From: Zeus faber
Lineage: Eukaryota > Chordata > Actinopteri > Zeiformes > Zeidae
NCBI GenBank assembly: GCA_960531495.1
Contig: OY482848.1
Coordinates: 18,698,958-18,762,957 of the forward strand
Length of the DNA: 64,000 nucleotides
Direction: 5' to 3'
In this document: positions 1-44,844 of the stretch, in pieces
How the letters are laid out: every line of letters begins with the position of its first letter
Position numbering within the stretch: the first letter of the stretch is position 1
Notes under the pieces: generated by a model
Database searches by the model: none
What the model saw: only the letters and a program-made list of their open reading frames with translations
What the model was told of the DNA's origin: nothing
Translations under genes and position numbers: made by a program

Positions 1-742
1 TAAAATTTAAAAAAAAGGGGGAGGGACACGGAGTATATAAGAAGGTTCAGGATAATTAATTTTGCCAGCTCGTTGCCTCGTTTATCTGAAACCCCTACAA
101 ATTGTGATGGAAATAGCAGTTTAGGACAGGAAATGGTTCTTTCCCTGCTCTCCTCCTCCCTCCACAGGCCTTCTCAAACACCTTACCCCCCTAGGACCAG
201 ACACCTTCAGCCTCCGGCTCTCACATCCTAATGAACACTCGGGGAAAAGAGACGCGGACGCACACACACGCTTGACGCAAAAGCGCCCCAAATTGACTCC
301 GGCTTAAAACCTTAGAGCTTTTCAAAGGCAAAGGGGGGAATTATTCCCACTTTCCCAGATCCAGCTGTCAGGTATTGTCAGACAACATGGGGAGAGGAAA
401 GGGGCCCAGGGACTGTTTGTGAACAATTTCAGAGGGCTGCAGTGTTTCAGATGGGCTTTTAACAAAAGGAGAGGAGAGTTATATACTTTTACACATCCCT
501 GACTGGCTGGTGCTGGATGGAGCAAGTACTCTGCTCTACTGTATGCAATGAATATGTTCTCCCTGGTCCTGCACATGTGTACATGTAGCGAATATGTTTT
601 TGCAGGTCCTACATGGTGTGGATGTGTCTTGTATATCCTCACTGTTTTTGCCAAGTCTTTCTTTGTTTTTGTGTGTTTGTTTGCTGGCCTTGCATTACAC
701 CTTAAAAACTTTTTGTACTTGTTAAATCTTCACCATACTCAC
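1..742 (-). other. cntln intron, no exon seen
   Basis: Left edge of the window, inside the intron after exon 12. It has a CT-rich segment near 150-180 and otherwise ordinary single-copy sequence. No counterpart of the next conserved centlein exon (the VWNELAYFK region) was found on the minus strand. Confidence 0.5.
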
Positions 743-34778
<34,036 letters not shown>

Positions 34779-34949
34779 TACAATGCTATAAACACAGCAT
34801 GTTGTTAGAATAATTGTTAAGAGTTGGTTTACAACCCCTTACGACAAAAGACTTCAAATACTCCAATTGTTCTGATGACATCTTAAATAAACAGGTAACG
34901 GGACATTAAATTCACTCCACTGAGACTTTTTTTTCTTTATATGCTATCG

Positions 34950-35225
34950 AGAACAGTGATTCTCAACCCTGTCCCAGATCAAGGACCGTCAATTTGTAAC
35001 ACAATAGGCCAAAGACCACATTTGACATTCTCTGTTACTGTTATCGTATTGACAAATATGATTCAGTCGAAATTTCCATACCTGTCTATACTATAGTCAA
35101 GGTCATAACAGTGAAACTATGATCAAAACAACCATCATTATTTTACAGTGTGTAAATTCAATTAATATACTTAATAATTTTGCTGGGGACCCCCCGGAAC
35201 CTCTTGAAGGACCCCTGATGGAAAC
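34950..35225. mobile_element. degraded hAT-like fragment (CAGTGATTCTCAACC type)
   Basis: Starts ACAGTGATTCTCAACCCTGT and later has TGCTGGGGACCCCCCGGAAC, as in vertebrate hAT-derived repeats with CAGTGGTTCTCAACC ends. The right terminal repeat is absent. It lies in the intron between the UTR exon and the start-codon exon of cntln. Confidence 0.4.
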
Positions 35226-35464
35226 TAATCCAATTCACATTGTTTTTGTTACGACACTTCTACCATTGGTTCAGAAAATAGATGGAAACATATTTGAAAA
35301 TCGAACAATGTTGTCGCGATGACCTAGAATTGTTGTGATAAGACGATTATCGCTGTAGTACAGCTATTATTGGGGCTTCAACCGCCTGTTGAGCTTGACG
35401 ACACTAGTTGCTCCAGATCATTTGATTGTATGACGTTAGGAGTAATGTAAAAAATGAAGCTTAC

Positions 35465-35700
35465 CTTTTGAGACTGACCTACAGCCAGTAGCAAACACAA
35501 CAAATCGACCTAGCTAACATTAGCGTTAGCATGCACTAATGACTTCGTAATTCTCCATTCGGTAGGTGACAAACTGTGATTTTAAGTCCACGCATTCAGC
35601 AGCGTCGTTTCATATCCCAACGGATGATGAAACGACGATACATTGCTTCGTCGCGGACAGACAATGTGTCCAAATATGCAATTCAAAACATTGTTTAACT
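35465..35700 (-). other. cntln: cntln exon 1 (5' UTR), probable
   Basis: The minus strand here ends in CTCAAAAG followed by the donor GTAAGC, with GT at 35463-35464. It lies about 680 bp upstream of the coding start exon, which has its own acceptor (TTTATAG) 7 nt before the ATG. When the two are spliced, the frame leading into the ATG meets a TAG in this exon, so the MDSKHDDH start is the first in-frame Met. The exon contains several upstream ATGs, one opening a 15-codon uORF (MYRRFIIRWDMKRRC), and a perfect 11-bp inverted repeat at 35603-35637. The transcription start is not visible; the right edge given is a guess. Confidence 0.55.
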
Positions 35701-35880
35701 CCTTAGTGCGCTGTTGTCATTAGCTACGGAGACGCTTTCCGCTTTCAAACCAGCCCGCTGTTTCCGCTTGGAGACGCCTTACGGCGTGGGGTTATAGTTT
35801 ACGTCGTTTCACCGCAGTTGACAGCGATATACGGCAGTGGTCGCGGGGAGAACGTAATTTTCTTCTCCGCTCAAGTACAA
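35700..35880 (-). promoter_or_regulatory. probable cntln promoter with X-box-like site
   Basis: This is a locally CpG-rich stretch immediately upstream of the proposed non-coding first exon. It follows AT-rich sequence on its right and shows no obvious TATA box. At 35713-35727 the sequence GTTGTCATTAGCTAC resembles an RFX X-box with about one mismatch to the right half-site. X-boxes are common at promoters of ciliary and centrosomal genes, which fits centlein. The promoter role is inferred from position. Confidence 0.45.
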
Positions 35881-35999
35881 CGTGATATGATGATGCTATG
35901 ATTAAACATTGATTGTAAAGATGTTTTTATATTCATATTCCTGATTATAATATATGAATATATTAGTCGTATTTATAATCAAAATATCGGTGTAAAGCA

Positions 36000-36067
36000 G
36001 GACAATTATTATTAATAATAACTACTAATAATAATAATAATAATCACTACTACTACTACGAATAATG

Positions 36068-36110
<43 letters not shown>

Positions 36111-36150
36111 GAAGAAGAAGAAGAAGAAGAATTACAAAAATGACAACAAC

Positions 36151-36187
<37 letters not shown>

Positions 36188-36190
36188 GTG
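36000..36190 (+). repeat. (AAT)n / (AAG)n trinucleotide array
   Basis: Imperfect AAT tandem array with an internal GAAGAAGAA block (36111-36130), about 150 bp beyond the cntln promoter. A second AAT/ATT array at 36597-36740 runs AAT then ATT and can fold back on itself. Confidence 0.95.
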
Positions 36191-36799
36191 AACAATGAGC
36201 ATTGGATCGAGTCCTAGTTTTGTCGCCATCACCTGTTTTGTGTCCATCCAACAACGCAAATCTACCCAGTCATAATGAGGATGAACTGAGAACACGCTTT
36301 AGGACTTTCTTGTTTTCATCTTTTTTGATGTTCTCTCCAGTTTTCCCGGTCTTCTCTGCAGCCCATGCCAGACTGCAGTCCAACAAGTCAAAAAAGGTCG
36401 AGTGAGCTCAGGCTGTTTCAAGACCGCGGCAATTTTGAAATTTAGACTGATTTTTTAAAGTGATGAAACAAAGCTCATAATTAAAACAAGGTTGTAATTA
36501 AGGCAAAAAAACAATTAATCTTTTTTTATCGTAAAATATTTTAGTCATAAATTATAGTTTTATATTAACAATAACACAAATAATTATAATGATATCATAA
36601 TAATAACAATAACAACAATAATAATAATAATAATAATTATTATTATTATTATTATTGTTATTATTATTGTTATTTATTTTACCATTATTGTTATTATTTT
36701 ACCATTATGATTTATTATTATGATGAATTATTATGATTATCTTAACGGAGCAAACTGTGCGTTCTTTTACTTATCCCAAGTACATGGAAAGGATGTGAA

Positions 36800-37620
36800 T
36801 CATAAAACAATTACCTTATATTGCAAATCAAAGCGTGAAAAATCTTATTTGATTCAAGTGTTTTCATTTGTTTAGACAATATAAATGAAAATGGTTTTAA
36901 ATAGAATAAGAAATTATGACTGCTGCTGATGTGTAAGTGATAGAAACCCATTGATTATATATTTGTTCTATTGAAGGTCCAATGTTTTTTTTTCAGAAAT
37001 GTTATTCATTCTTTCCACAAAGTCGAGTTACCTTCTTTTTTCTTTATAATACAACATGTTTTATTACTTTTTAAATGACCATGAAGGAACTCTCTATCCC
37101 TTGAAGTTGTACAGTCTATTGCTTCACTTGCTCGAATTTGATTTGCGATCTAGCTGAGTATATCAGGAGAGAAAATGGCAATTGGCTGCAATCTAGAAAC
37201 AATATCAGACTTGGGGCCAAATGTGATGCACTTGTTTAGCACAGAGATTGTTTCAGAGAGGAACTCTGGCAGAACGACAGGTGAGGCAGGAATTCACATG
37301 CTCTCCAGCCCAATCGGGTCCATTCAGACAGCACAAATGACAAGTCACTTGGAAGTGCTGGAGTCAAATGAGAGTGGACCCTTGAAGCTCAATAGCCAGA
37401 TGAAACAATGGCATAAAATGGTCCTTAATCGTATTAAATGTATGTTCATGTGGATGTGTTTGACATCTGTTTCACTTTTAAGACGAGATGACTTGATTTT
37501 GTATGGCTAATGCACTTATCCACTGTCAGGCCCAGGCTTGGAGCACGGGTGGAGAAAATCAAGAAATTAAGAAATATGAGGATTGGCACTCCCGTTCACT
37601 GAGACAAATGTTGGTTCGTC
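36800..37620. other. single-copy intergenic DNA with a 111-codon ORF of unknown status
   Basis: 37175-37510 (plus) is open for 111 codons beginning MAIGCNLETISDLG. It shows no recognised domain, splice context or codon regularity, so it is probably chance or a conserved non-coding segment. The area is free of simple repeats. Confidence 0.3.
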
Positions 37621-37666
37621 TGCTCACTCATACAGAAAGAGAGCGATAGAGAGATAAAGAGAATAC

Positions 37667-37670
<4 letters not shown>

Positions 37671-37727
<57 letters not shown>
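37671..37727 (+). repeat. (GA)n microsatellite
   Basis: About 28 perfect units. Confidence 0.97.
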
Positions 37728-37733
<6 letters not shown>

Positions 37734-37918
37734 GTCTTAGCATGATTAGGCTGCCCCTTGACCCACAAGAAACACCTCTCATTAGGATTCTCCTCTGTGC
37801 AGCGGTTCTAGAGGCAGCAGACTGGTTGGTAATGCACAACATCTGCCCTAACCCTGTTAATACACGCACACACACACACATGGTATTTATGAATTTGACA
37901 CCATTCCTCTCCCCGCTC

Positions 37919-37927
37919 CTCTATCTA

Positions 37928-37963
<36 letters not shown>

Positions 37964-37998
37964 TCTATCTGTCTGTCTATCTATCTATCGATCTATCG

Positions 37999-38033
<35 letters not shown>

Positions 38034-38163
38034 GATCTATCGATCTATCTATCTATCTATCTGTCTATCTATCTATCTATCTGTCTGTCTATCTATCTAT
38101 CGATCTATCGATCTATCTATCTATCTATCTGTCTGTCTATCTATCTCTCTGTCTGTCTGTTTC
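37919..38163 (+). repeat. (CTAT/CTGT/CGAT)n tetranucleotide array, about 245 bp
   Basis: GATA/GACA-type array with regularly spaced CGATCTATCGAT variants (four clusters), giving higher-order blocks. Open on the plus strand as [13 protein letters not shown], which is repeat translation only. Confidence 0.97.
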
Positions 38164-38189
38164 TATTTGAGCTCTTTACTGAGGACGTA

Positions 38190-38685
38190 ATAATACGTTT
38201 TATATTTTATTTGTATGGCGCTTTTCACCATAGACACGTCACACACAAAGTCACAAAATTCAGAAAGAACACAATTAAAAACATAGAGAGCCTAATACAT
38301 TGGAAGTACTTGTCAGTTTTTTTTATTTCAATGAAGGAATCCAAAGGGATCTCCGCATCCTCTTGTGTAAATCCATTCTTTCAACATCAAACGCTGACAA
38401 TTTCACTGTCATCGTTTCCGATCGCGTCGTTCGCTCTCGCCCTGTTTCGACTGCGTCGAGAGCGCCGCGTCTCTCTTTCAGGTGTTATTCGTCTGTCCCA
38501 CTAATGACGGATCAATTAAGATCTGAGAGCATTCTAAGCACACAAAACATCCCCCTCAGTCTCGCCACGCTTTAATCTCTGTAATAACCTGCTTCCTGCA
38601 TTTAAAACAAAAATACATTTCTCTACTTTCCCCATTCAAACTCTGTAATCTTTTTTTTTTTTTTTTTTTACATCTTCCATCTGCA

Positions 38686-38716
<31 letters not shown>

Positions 38717-38720
38717 GTTT
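38190..38720. other. repeat-like segment and two long poly-T runs
   Basis: TTTATTTGTATGGCGCTTTTCACC (38207-38230) resembles the fish repeat start ATTTATATAGCGCCTTTCA. Poly-T runs lie at 38649-38669 and 38688-38713. No gene seen. Confidence 0.35.
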
Positions 38721-39700
38721 GGAATGGGCTACAAACCTTCTATGTAATTGAGTCTTGCGGAGGTTACTGTACATGGGAAAAGATGACGCCACACACTATG
38801 AATGACTTGTGTTGGTGTGGCCCTCAAGTCTAATTGTACCGCTGTAATAATATGAAGAACCAGCCCTCGAAATGACATGGTTTCACGCCGTGATATTCCC
38901 AAGAGGCATTTCTCTACTTTTGTTCTGGCTCCAAAGAGCCACAGGAAGGAACAAGCGCAAGGCAGCATTTAATCAACACCGAGAGATGACACAGACGCCT
39001 GATCATGCAAATGCACACACGCATGAAAAATTCAGGAACCAAATGACGAGCCCGGGTGGGCTGACTCTGACGCAGGGAAGGAAGAAAGGCACATCCGCGG
39101 GAAAAAAAACACCGCCCCCTCCGCAGAGGATTCCCAAAGCCTCCGTCTCCGCCTGCCACCTCAGGTAAGACGGGATCGCGTCTGCATTAATGCGGCCTAG
39201 CAGCAGCTTTGATGCTGAGGGGAAGAGTGAACCTGAGAACTGTGGGAGATGACAATAGACGCTAAAGAGTCACAAGTCCTCTAGGTTTAAAGAAACACTG
39301 GTTGTACAATTGTCAGCTGGGATGTCAGACTTAAACTGCATTTAGCAGAATGTCACTCCTGGAGGGATACGAGACAGGCTCCAACACGAGTCGCAGGTCT
39401 TTGAACACATCACAGTCACTTTGTGGCTCGGTAATGACTCTATTTATTACATGAGCCGGGTTTCCCCGGGAAATGAGAACAGAGCCGAGAACCTTGCCCG
39501 CGCGACGCGTGGTCAGGGCTTGGTTCCTCGGCGGTTTCCTCTCAGCCCGTCCGGCCGCGTGACGGACCAATCGGAGGCCGCCGTTGTCCTAGGGGGGGGG
39601 CAGGTTAGCCGATGACGTGGTGCAGAACGCGTCACATTTCAGAGCGACAACAACGGCGTCGGAAGACGACCGTGCCGATGCAGCCGTAGCAACGGTTTAA

Positions 39701-39912
39701 GCACAAATAGATGTTATAACAGCAATAAAGCACCAACAAAAGTGCGCACTGTTGGATTTCATCACGGGGAAAGATGTTTTCGCTGTTCTTCTGGGTTCGG
39801 AAAGAGCCTGATTTATCAGCTCGCCCCGTCGGTGAACAAGAATCCTATTTTCATTGTCATCTCGCCACCCATCGCTCTCACGGAAGACCAGACGCAGGAG
39901 GCTGTCGTGTAA
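39701..39912 (+). pseudogene. RecQ-like DNA helicase fragment, frameshifted
   Basis: One frame reads ALLDFITGKDVFAVLLG; after a small deletion at the P-loop the next frame reads FGKSLIYQLAPSVNKNP then IFIVISPPIALTEDQTQEA and a stop. These are motifs 0, I (Walker A, normally PTGxGKS) and Ia (VVSPLIALMEDQ) of the RecQ superfamily-2 helicases. Fish genomes hold many multicopy genes of this kind (GKDVFVSLPTGFGKS). The helicase function, if ever present, is lost here. It could be a captured piece in a mobile element or a decayed gene copy. Just upstream is a CpG-rich block with CCAAT (39569) and GTAGCAACGG. Confidence 0.72.
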
Positions 39913-40165
39913 GGTGTGTAAGGCTGTTTGTTTTGTGACTTTCCCTGATCTTTAAAATGTGATATCAATATGGTGGTTTGAATATCCAAACGTTTGTGAT
40001 GTTACGTCATCAAAATAAAGTTCAAAAAACAAATAAAATAAAGGATATAATCTCTGACGTGAGTTGTTTTTCTTGCGGCACGCTGTGATGGCGTCACGCT
40101 TTTGGCTCATGGGATTGGCTGAAGTCGGTCGCGGCGTGGATCAAATCAGACGCTCGCTGCGAGGG

Positions 40166-40216
40166 GCCGGTCTCTCTTGTGATCGGGACTGTGCAGACCT
40201 CGCAGGAGAGACCGGC
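40166..40216. repeat. 11-bp perfect inverted repeat in CpG-rich DNA
   Basis: GCCGGTCTCTC at 40166-40176 and GAGAGACCGGC at 40206-40216 with a 29-nt loop. It could be a cruciform, a paired binding site, or transposon debris. Confidence 0.7.
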
Positions 40217-40486
40217 TAGACAGGCTCAGTAGAGCCAAGAGCCACTGAACTTTTCACTGCGTGGGTAACACTGGGAGATGTGTGTCCGCATATTCCTGCT
40301 CCGATTGAATTTGGGGGCATGTTCACGTACACACTTTCACGGAAGTCGTGGCCGTAGGAGGAAAATTCGCTCACAGTGCTTCTCAGAAAAATCATTAGCC
40401 GCTCTTGACCTCAAGCGTGATCATTTGATTCTCAGTGCTCTGAGACCTTGGAGTGCCTGACAAAACCTCACAACAAAGAAGCCATT

Positions 40487-40779
40487 GATTACCTCTCCTC
40501 TCCTCTCCTCTCCTCTCCTCTCCTCTCCTGTCGTCTCCTCTCCTCTCCTCTCGTCCCCTCTCCTGTCGTCTGCTCTCCTCTCCTCTCCTCTCCTCTCTTC
40601 TCCTCTCTTCTCCTCTCCTCTCTTCTCCTCCTCCTACAGTACCTCCTCCCTTTCAGCATCACCACCCAACGAATTAGGGTACGTACATGCGTCAATCAAC
40701 GCGAGCACAATGCCCCACTGAATACAAACACCACCCTCTGAAAAGTACACACGTCCCACCAAACAAACACACACACACA

Positions 40780-40838
<59 letters not shown>
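40487..40838 (+). repeat. inverted-duplication copy 1: (TCTCC)n, unique core, (CA)n
   Basis: A pentanucleotide TCTCC array (40487-40633) is followed by about 130 bp of non-repetitive DNA starting CTACAGTACCTCCTCCC and ending AAAAGTACACACGTCCCACC, then a CA array (40766-40838). The core recurs in reverse orientation at 60347-60471 with apparently one base change (CCCCACTG versus CCCCGCTG). Confidence 0.93.
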
Positions 40839-42426
40839 CCGCTCATCTCCTCACTGTACTACAAGGCGTGATGCCATGTCTCTAACCTCTGCTTAACTCC
40901 CATCTGATGACCTTCTGGTCCCATCCGCAGCAGACAAGAGCCCTCATAAAGGAGGAATTGATCCACACAAGACCTTCTTCCTGGAGGCATCTCTGTGCTA
41001 AAGTGAGTTTTATGAGTGTGTGTAGTGTGTGTCGTGTACGTGTGTGTACGCCAGACAATGGATCATGAGTTTTGGGCTGCACTCCTTCACAGCGCACCCT
41101 GTAGCTCTGCTGCCCCACCTCTGGTCAGCCCCCCTGGGGTTGTGTGGGAACAGAGAGTCAGACTATTTCCCCTGGGTTCTGCCTTGAGAACTTGTCCTTT
41201 TCTCTGTGAAAGGGTAAAGAAAGGTGGCGGGGTTGTGTTTAAGTTCATATTTCCCCCGAGTATGAGATATAGAGGACACGGGACATTGATCTGCCTGAGT
41301 AAATGCTATTGAGTCACGAAAAGGCAGTCGGCGAAATAAGCTTATTTTTTTCACATTTGACGAACGATCTTGCTCTCTATTCTTTAAAATGATAGAAAGA
41401 GAAAGGAACATTAACGTGTTATTCAATGATCCTTGAAATAATATTTTGTGACATTTTTCCAGCGGGGCTCTAGAGCTGCGACCCATATTTTGGAGGAGAC
41501 TGAGGAGCCTTCGCTCCAGGACACACCTGGGGTTCTTCTGCCCTGATCTCTCCACCTCAAAGTACTTTCAACCCCTTCCACCATTCCCTCATGCCACCTC
41601 TTGCTTTTTAACCCCTATCCGCTGCTATCTGGCCTGCATCTGTCACTTGTTTTGAAGGCTCTGCTGATGACAACTGTGATGTATAGAGTGTTTGCCTAAA
41701 ACTGACAAATTTACTTGAAGATCCAAACAGCATAGGCTGGCCTCAATGAGGTCATGGTAGATTTATCAAAATAAATTTTGACCTCCAATATTAATTCAAT
41801 ATTAATTCAATATTAAAAGTGTTATGGTTAGGTTTGAAATCGCCACAAGGGGTTTAGGACAGAGTACGGATTTGGTGCATGAAAAAAATTCAAATCAACG
41901 ATTTTGTCCCAAATCCGAACCAGAGATGAGGACTCTGCTCAGATGATCTAAAACCAGAAGTCGGCCTGCTTCAGCATTGAGTGTAAATGGAAATTTCAAT
42001 ATTTTAAATGGGATGACTTTTTATTTTGCAGTATATTTGGCCATTTTGTAATGGACAAATTGCTGAGTGCACCTTAAAAGTACTTAATGACTAAATGTAT
42101 GTAGGCCTATATTAAAAAAATCCAATCCGTCTTTTTCTTGGTGAAGATAACGGCCAATTACGCATTCTTCCCACTTGATCAAAATGACTTTCCCAATCCA
42201 CAGCGGTGAGTGGCACTTGATGGACAAGAAACCCTGTGTGGCCTGGTGGGTGTGGGGTCCTTGGCGTCCCTCAAGGTGGGACAGTTCAGCCGCAGGTTCG
42301 ATCGCTCATCATCAATAGTCCCAGCGGGTAATTAGTGAACAGTTGGAGCTTGTCACCAGAACAAATAAACACATTCTATTGTGATTTTACCCAAGTGGCC
42401 TTTACGGAGACTTTGTGTGTGTGTGT

Positions 42427-42457
<31 letters not shown>

Positions 42458-43020
42458 AGGGAATATGTGTGTGTGCCTGTGCATGTGATTGGTGCGGCTG
42501 CATGGGACTTTCACTAACTAGTGGACATATAATTGGCTATAATTGCATTTGGATGATGTACAATTTTAAGTACATAATTATGAGTATTTTAATTCTACAA
42601 ACATGAACAATATGAACTAACATCGCAGACTGTATGGACACCACAATAACCGATCCTTTTAAGGGTTGTTTTGTTGCTCATATAACTATGTAATATCTTA
42701 TTTAATTAGTGTTCTAAGCCCTCTGACAAACAGGCACATGTACCCCCTCTCTTCCACGGCCTTGGCCAAGAAATGAATATGCATATCCTGGGACCCCAGT
42801 AGCTTGTTACCCTGGAATGAATTCCACACAAGCCTAATCCCTGATCTATTATTTACCCCTTGACCAAACAAGCAAGTGGGGCATCCAGACGCTCAACTTG
42901 ATAGAAACGACTGCCTGGGGAATCGGCTGCTTCCTTCACCCCAATGGAGCAGCCTGTACAACCCCCTTCCAACATCCTTTCTCTATATCACACAAACTGT
43001 ACACACAAACTGTACACACA

Positions 43021-43055
<35 letters not shown>

Positions 43056-43400
43056 CCACTCTCAAAATGTCTCAGTCAAATGCTGAGCAAATCCTCATAA
43101 AAACAAGTGCACAATAAAACATTAATGAGTGAGCCCACTTCTGAAGGGATCTGAGGGACACAGTTTAGAAAACATGGGGAAATCAGTGTCCTCACACATC
43201 CCTGCTCTGACGCACCAGCGAGGCTTTGAAACGTCTCAGAAACATCAGCACAAGTTTAGGTGGAAGTAGGAGGAGGAAATGACTGAATTCCTTATTAAAA
43301 AAAAAAAAAAAGAAAGAAAATGTAAATACAAATATTTAAAATATGTTGTTTATCCAGCATGGCTTGTCATAAAAAAAATGTATAACAAGAATTTTCAAAG
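40839..43400. other. intergenic single-copy DNA with small GT and CA arrays
   Basis: GT arrays at 42413-42459 and a CA array at 43020-43053. A 16-bp tandem (TTAATTCAATATTAAT type) lies at 41793-41815. Nothing gene-like was recognised; the upstream of the putative bnc2 first exon begins here. Confidence 0.35.
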
Positions 43401-43409
43401 GCGTTGATA

Positions 43410-43905
43410 TTAAGTAGTTGAAAGTAACAAAGTACTATAAAACACAAGTACTATAAATACTTTGTTACTGTACTAAAGTACATTTATCAAGTATCTATAG
43501 TTACTTATGTGTATTCGGTTTCGGAGACTTTTGGCTTTTACCTTTTACTTATACCACATTTCAGACTAATTTATTTTTTTAGTCAGATTCACATATATCA
43601 AAAGTAAGCAAAAAATAAAAATCAGGGACCGGGGATGTATCAAAGTGCTCATTTTTCTCATCAATTATTAATTAGGTCCATATCCCTGTAAATTACCATG
43701 ACAGCACATATATTATATATTTTTTATAAATAATAATCATGGGATGCGAATGAGCACTCTTCTGCAGGGAAAAAAACGTTATGCCATATGATAGGTACAA
43801 GATATGACAAATAGTTGTTTTACTTTCAAAACTTTTACTGCAAAATAAGACCTAGTACTGTACATATATACTTTTACTTAAGTATAAAAGTCAATGTGGT
43901 GCTTT
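43410..43905. mobile_element. dispersed teleost repeat with TACTTTTACTTAAGTA-type end
   Basis: Left part has TACTTTGTTACTGTACTAAAGTACATTT; right part has TATACTTTTACTTAAGTATAAAAGTC. This alternating TACTTTTACT/AAGTA pattern is a common vertebrate and fish DNA-repeat family. Family not named. It ends just before the CpG-rich block. Confidence 0.5.
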
Positions 43906-43919
43906 CATCGTTACTCGAA

Positions 43920-44137
43920 TCATTTCCCGTCGGGGCTGCTATTTCTTGACGACGTCGTTGCAATGTCGCGACATGACACTCTGCACATCTCAAACGTCAG
44001 CGTCCACGCGCACTTGTAGTACGGTTTGCGATGACGTCACAGTGTCGCGGACTGATGTCACTCGTCACCCGGTGACACGACTCCGTGGATCAGCCAAAGA
44101 GAGCCGCAAGCACTCGGGTTACACGCACGCACCTACG

Positions 44138-44140
<3 letters not shown>
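43920..44140 (+). promoter_or_regulatory. CpG-rich promoter candidate with perfect CRE, possibly bnc2
   Basis: CpG-dense DNA follows AT-rich repeat sequence abruptly. TGACGTCA at 44032-44039 is a full cAMP-response element. GACGACGTCGT (43949-43959) and CGTCACCCGGTGACACG (44064-44080, an inverted repeat GTCACCCGGTGAC) are further palindromes. No TATA box stands out. Confidence 0.42.
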
Positions 44141-44174
<34 letters not shown>

Positions 44175-44179
44175 CGCGC

Positions 44180-44844
44180 AACAGCCCAGGAGCGCGGCGT
44201 GGATCCGCGCACCAGCCACCTTCTCTTGCAACAGGGAGCGGGGGAAGAAGAAGCGCAACTTGCGTGTTCTTCCTCCTTCTTCGGTCTAGGTAGGAAGCAG
44301 AAATTACAACTCGGCTTTTTTTTTTTTCCATTTAATTTTTGTCGTTTTTCCCCGGGCTGTCAGTTTCCTTCGCGCCTCAGTTTGACTTTAAATGATCTGA
44401 AAGAGAGAGAGAGAGAGAGAGGGGGGGGGGAGAGGGAGAGAGAGAGAGGGAGAGAGAGGGAGAGAGAGAGAGAGAGAGAGAGGGAGCGCGCTCAGAATCC
44501 CGATACTGAGAAGCCAACGCTGCAGGACGCTTCTCCTTGAACCGATCTGGATCGTTCTTGGGATAAACAAAAAAAAAAAAAAAAAAAAAAGAGGAGGAAA
44601 AAAAAAAAAAAAAAAAAAAAAAAAAGAAAGAAAGAAACAAGCAAAAAACTAAAACAAACAGACCAAAAAAAAAAGTGGTCCGAGAGAGTCCCGTCTGTGT
44701 CCCGCGACGTAGTTCAGACTGTCATTTGCAAGAAAATAACTTCCCCGAAAGGACGAGTTTGGAGTCTGAAGTCCCCACTTGAGGGCGAAGTCAGACTTGC
44801 GAGGACTCCAGGACCCGCTCTGTCACATCCAGCATGCAGCAATG
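44180..44844 (+). other. candidate first exon of bnc2 (5' UTR plus ATG CAG CAA TG)
   Basis: GC-rich to purine-rich sequence downstream of the CpG block ends ATG CAG CAA TG|GTAAAT at 44834-44844, a start codon followed within 11 nt by a plausible donor (phase 2). BNC2, a zinc-finger transcription factor, is the divergent neighbour of CNTLN in vertebrates, so a plus-strand first exon is expected about here. No conserved BNC2 peptide is present, so the assignment rests on synteny and layout. The UTR contains a GA array (44400-44484) and A-runs (44568-44640). Another possible donor is GGTCTAG|GTAGGA at 44290. The left edge is unknown. Confidence 0.33.

Noticed and set aside
36000-36740. Trinucleotide arrays as CRISPR-like or coding repeats
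   Set aside because: Simple AAT/ATT microsatellites without spacers; the genome is vertebrate.
37175-37510. 111-codon frame MAIGCNLETISDLG on the plus strand
   Set aside because: Not low complexity, but no recognisable domain, homologue or splice structure; kept only as an unassigned segment.
39781-39949. Short plus-strand protein MFSLFFWVRKEPDLS from the ATG at 39774
   Set aside because: It is the wrong frame of the RecQ-like fragment; the homologous frames differ and are broken.
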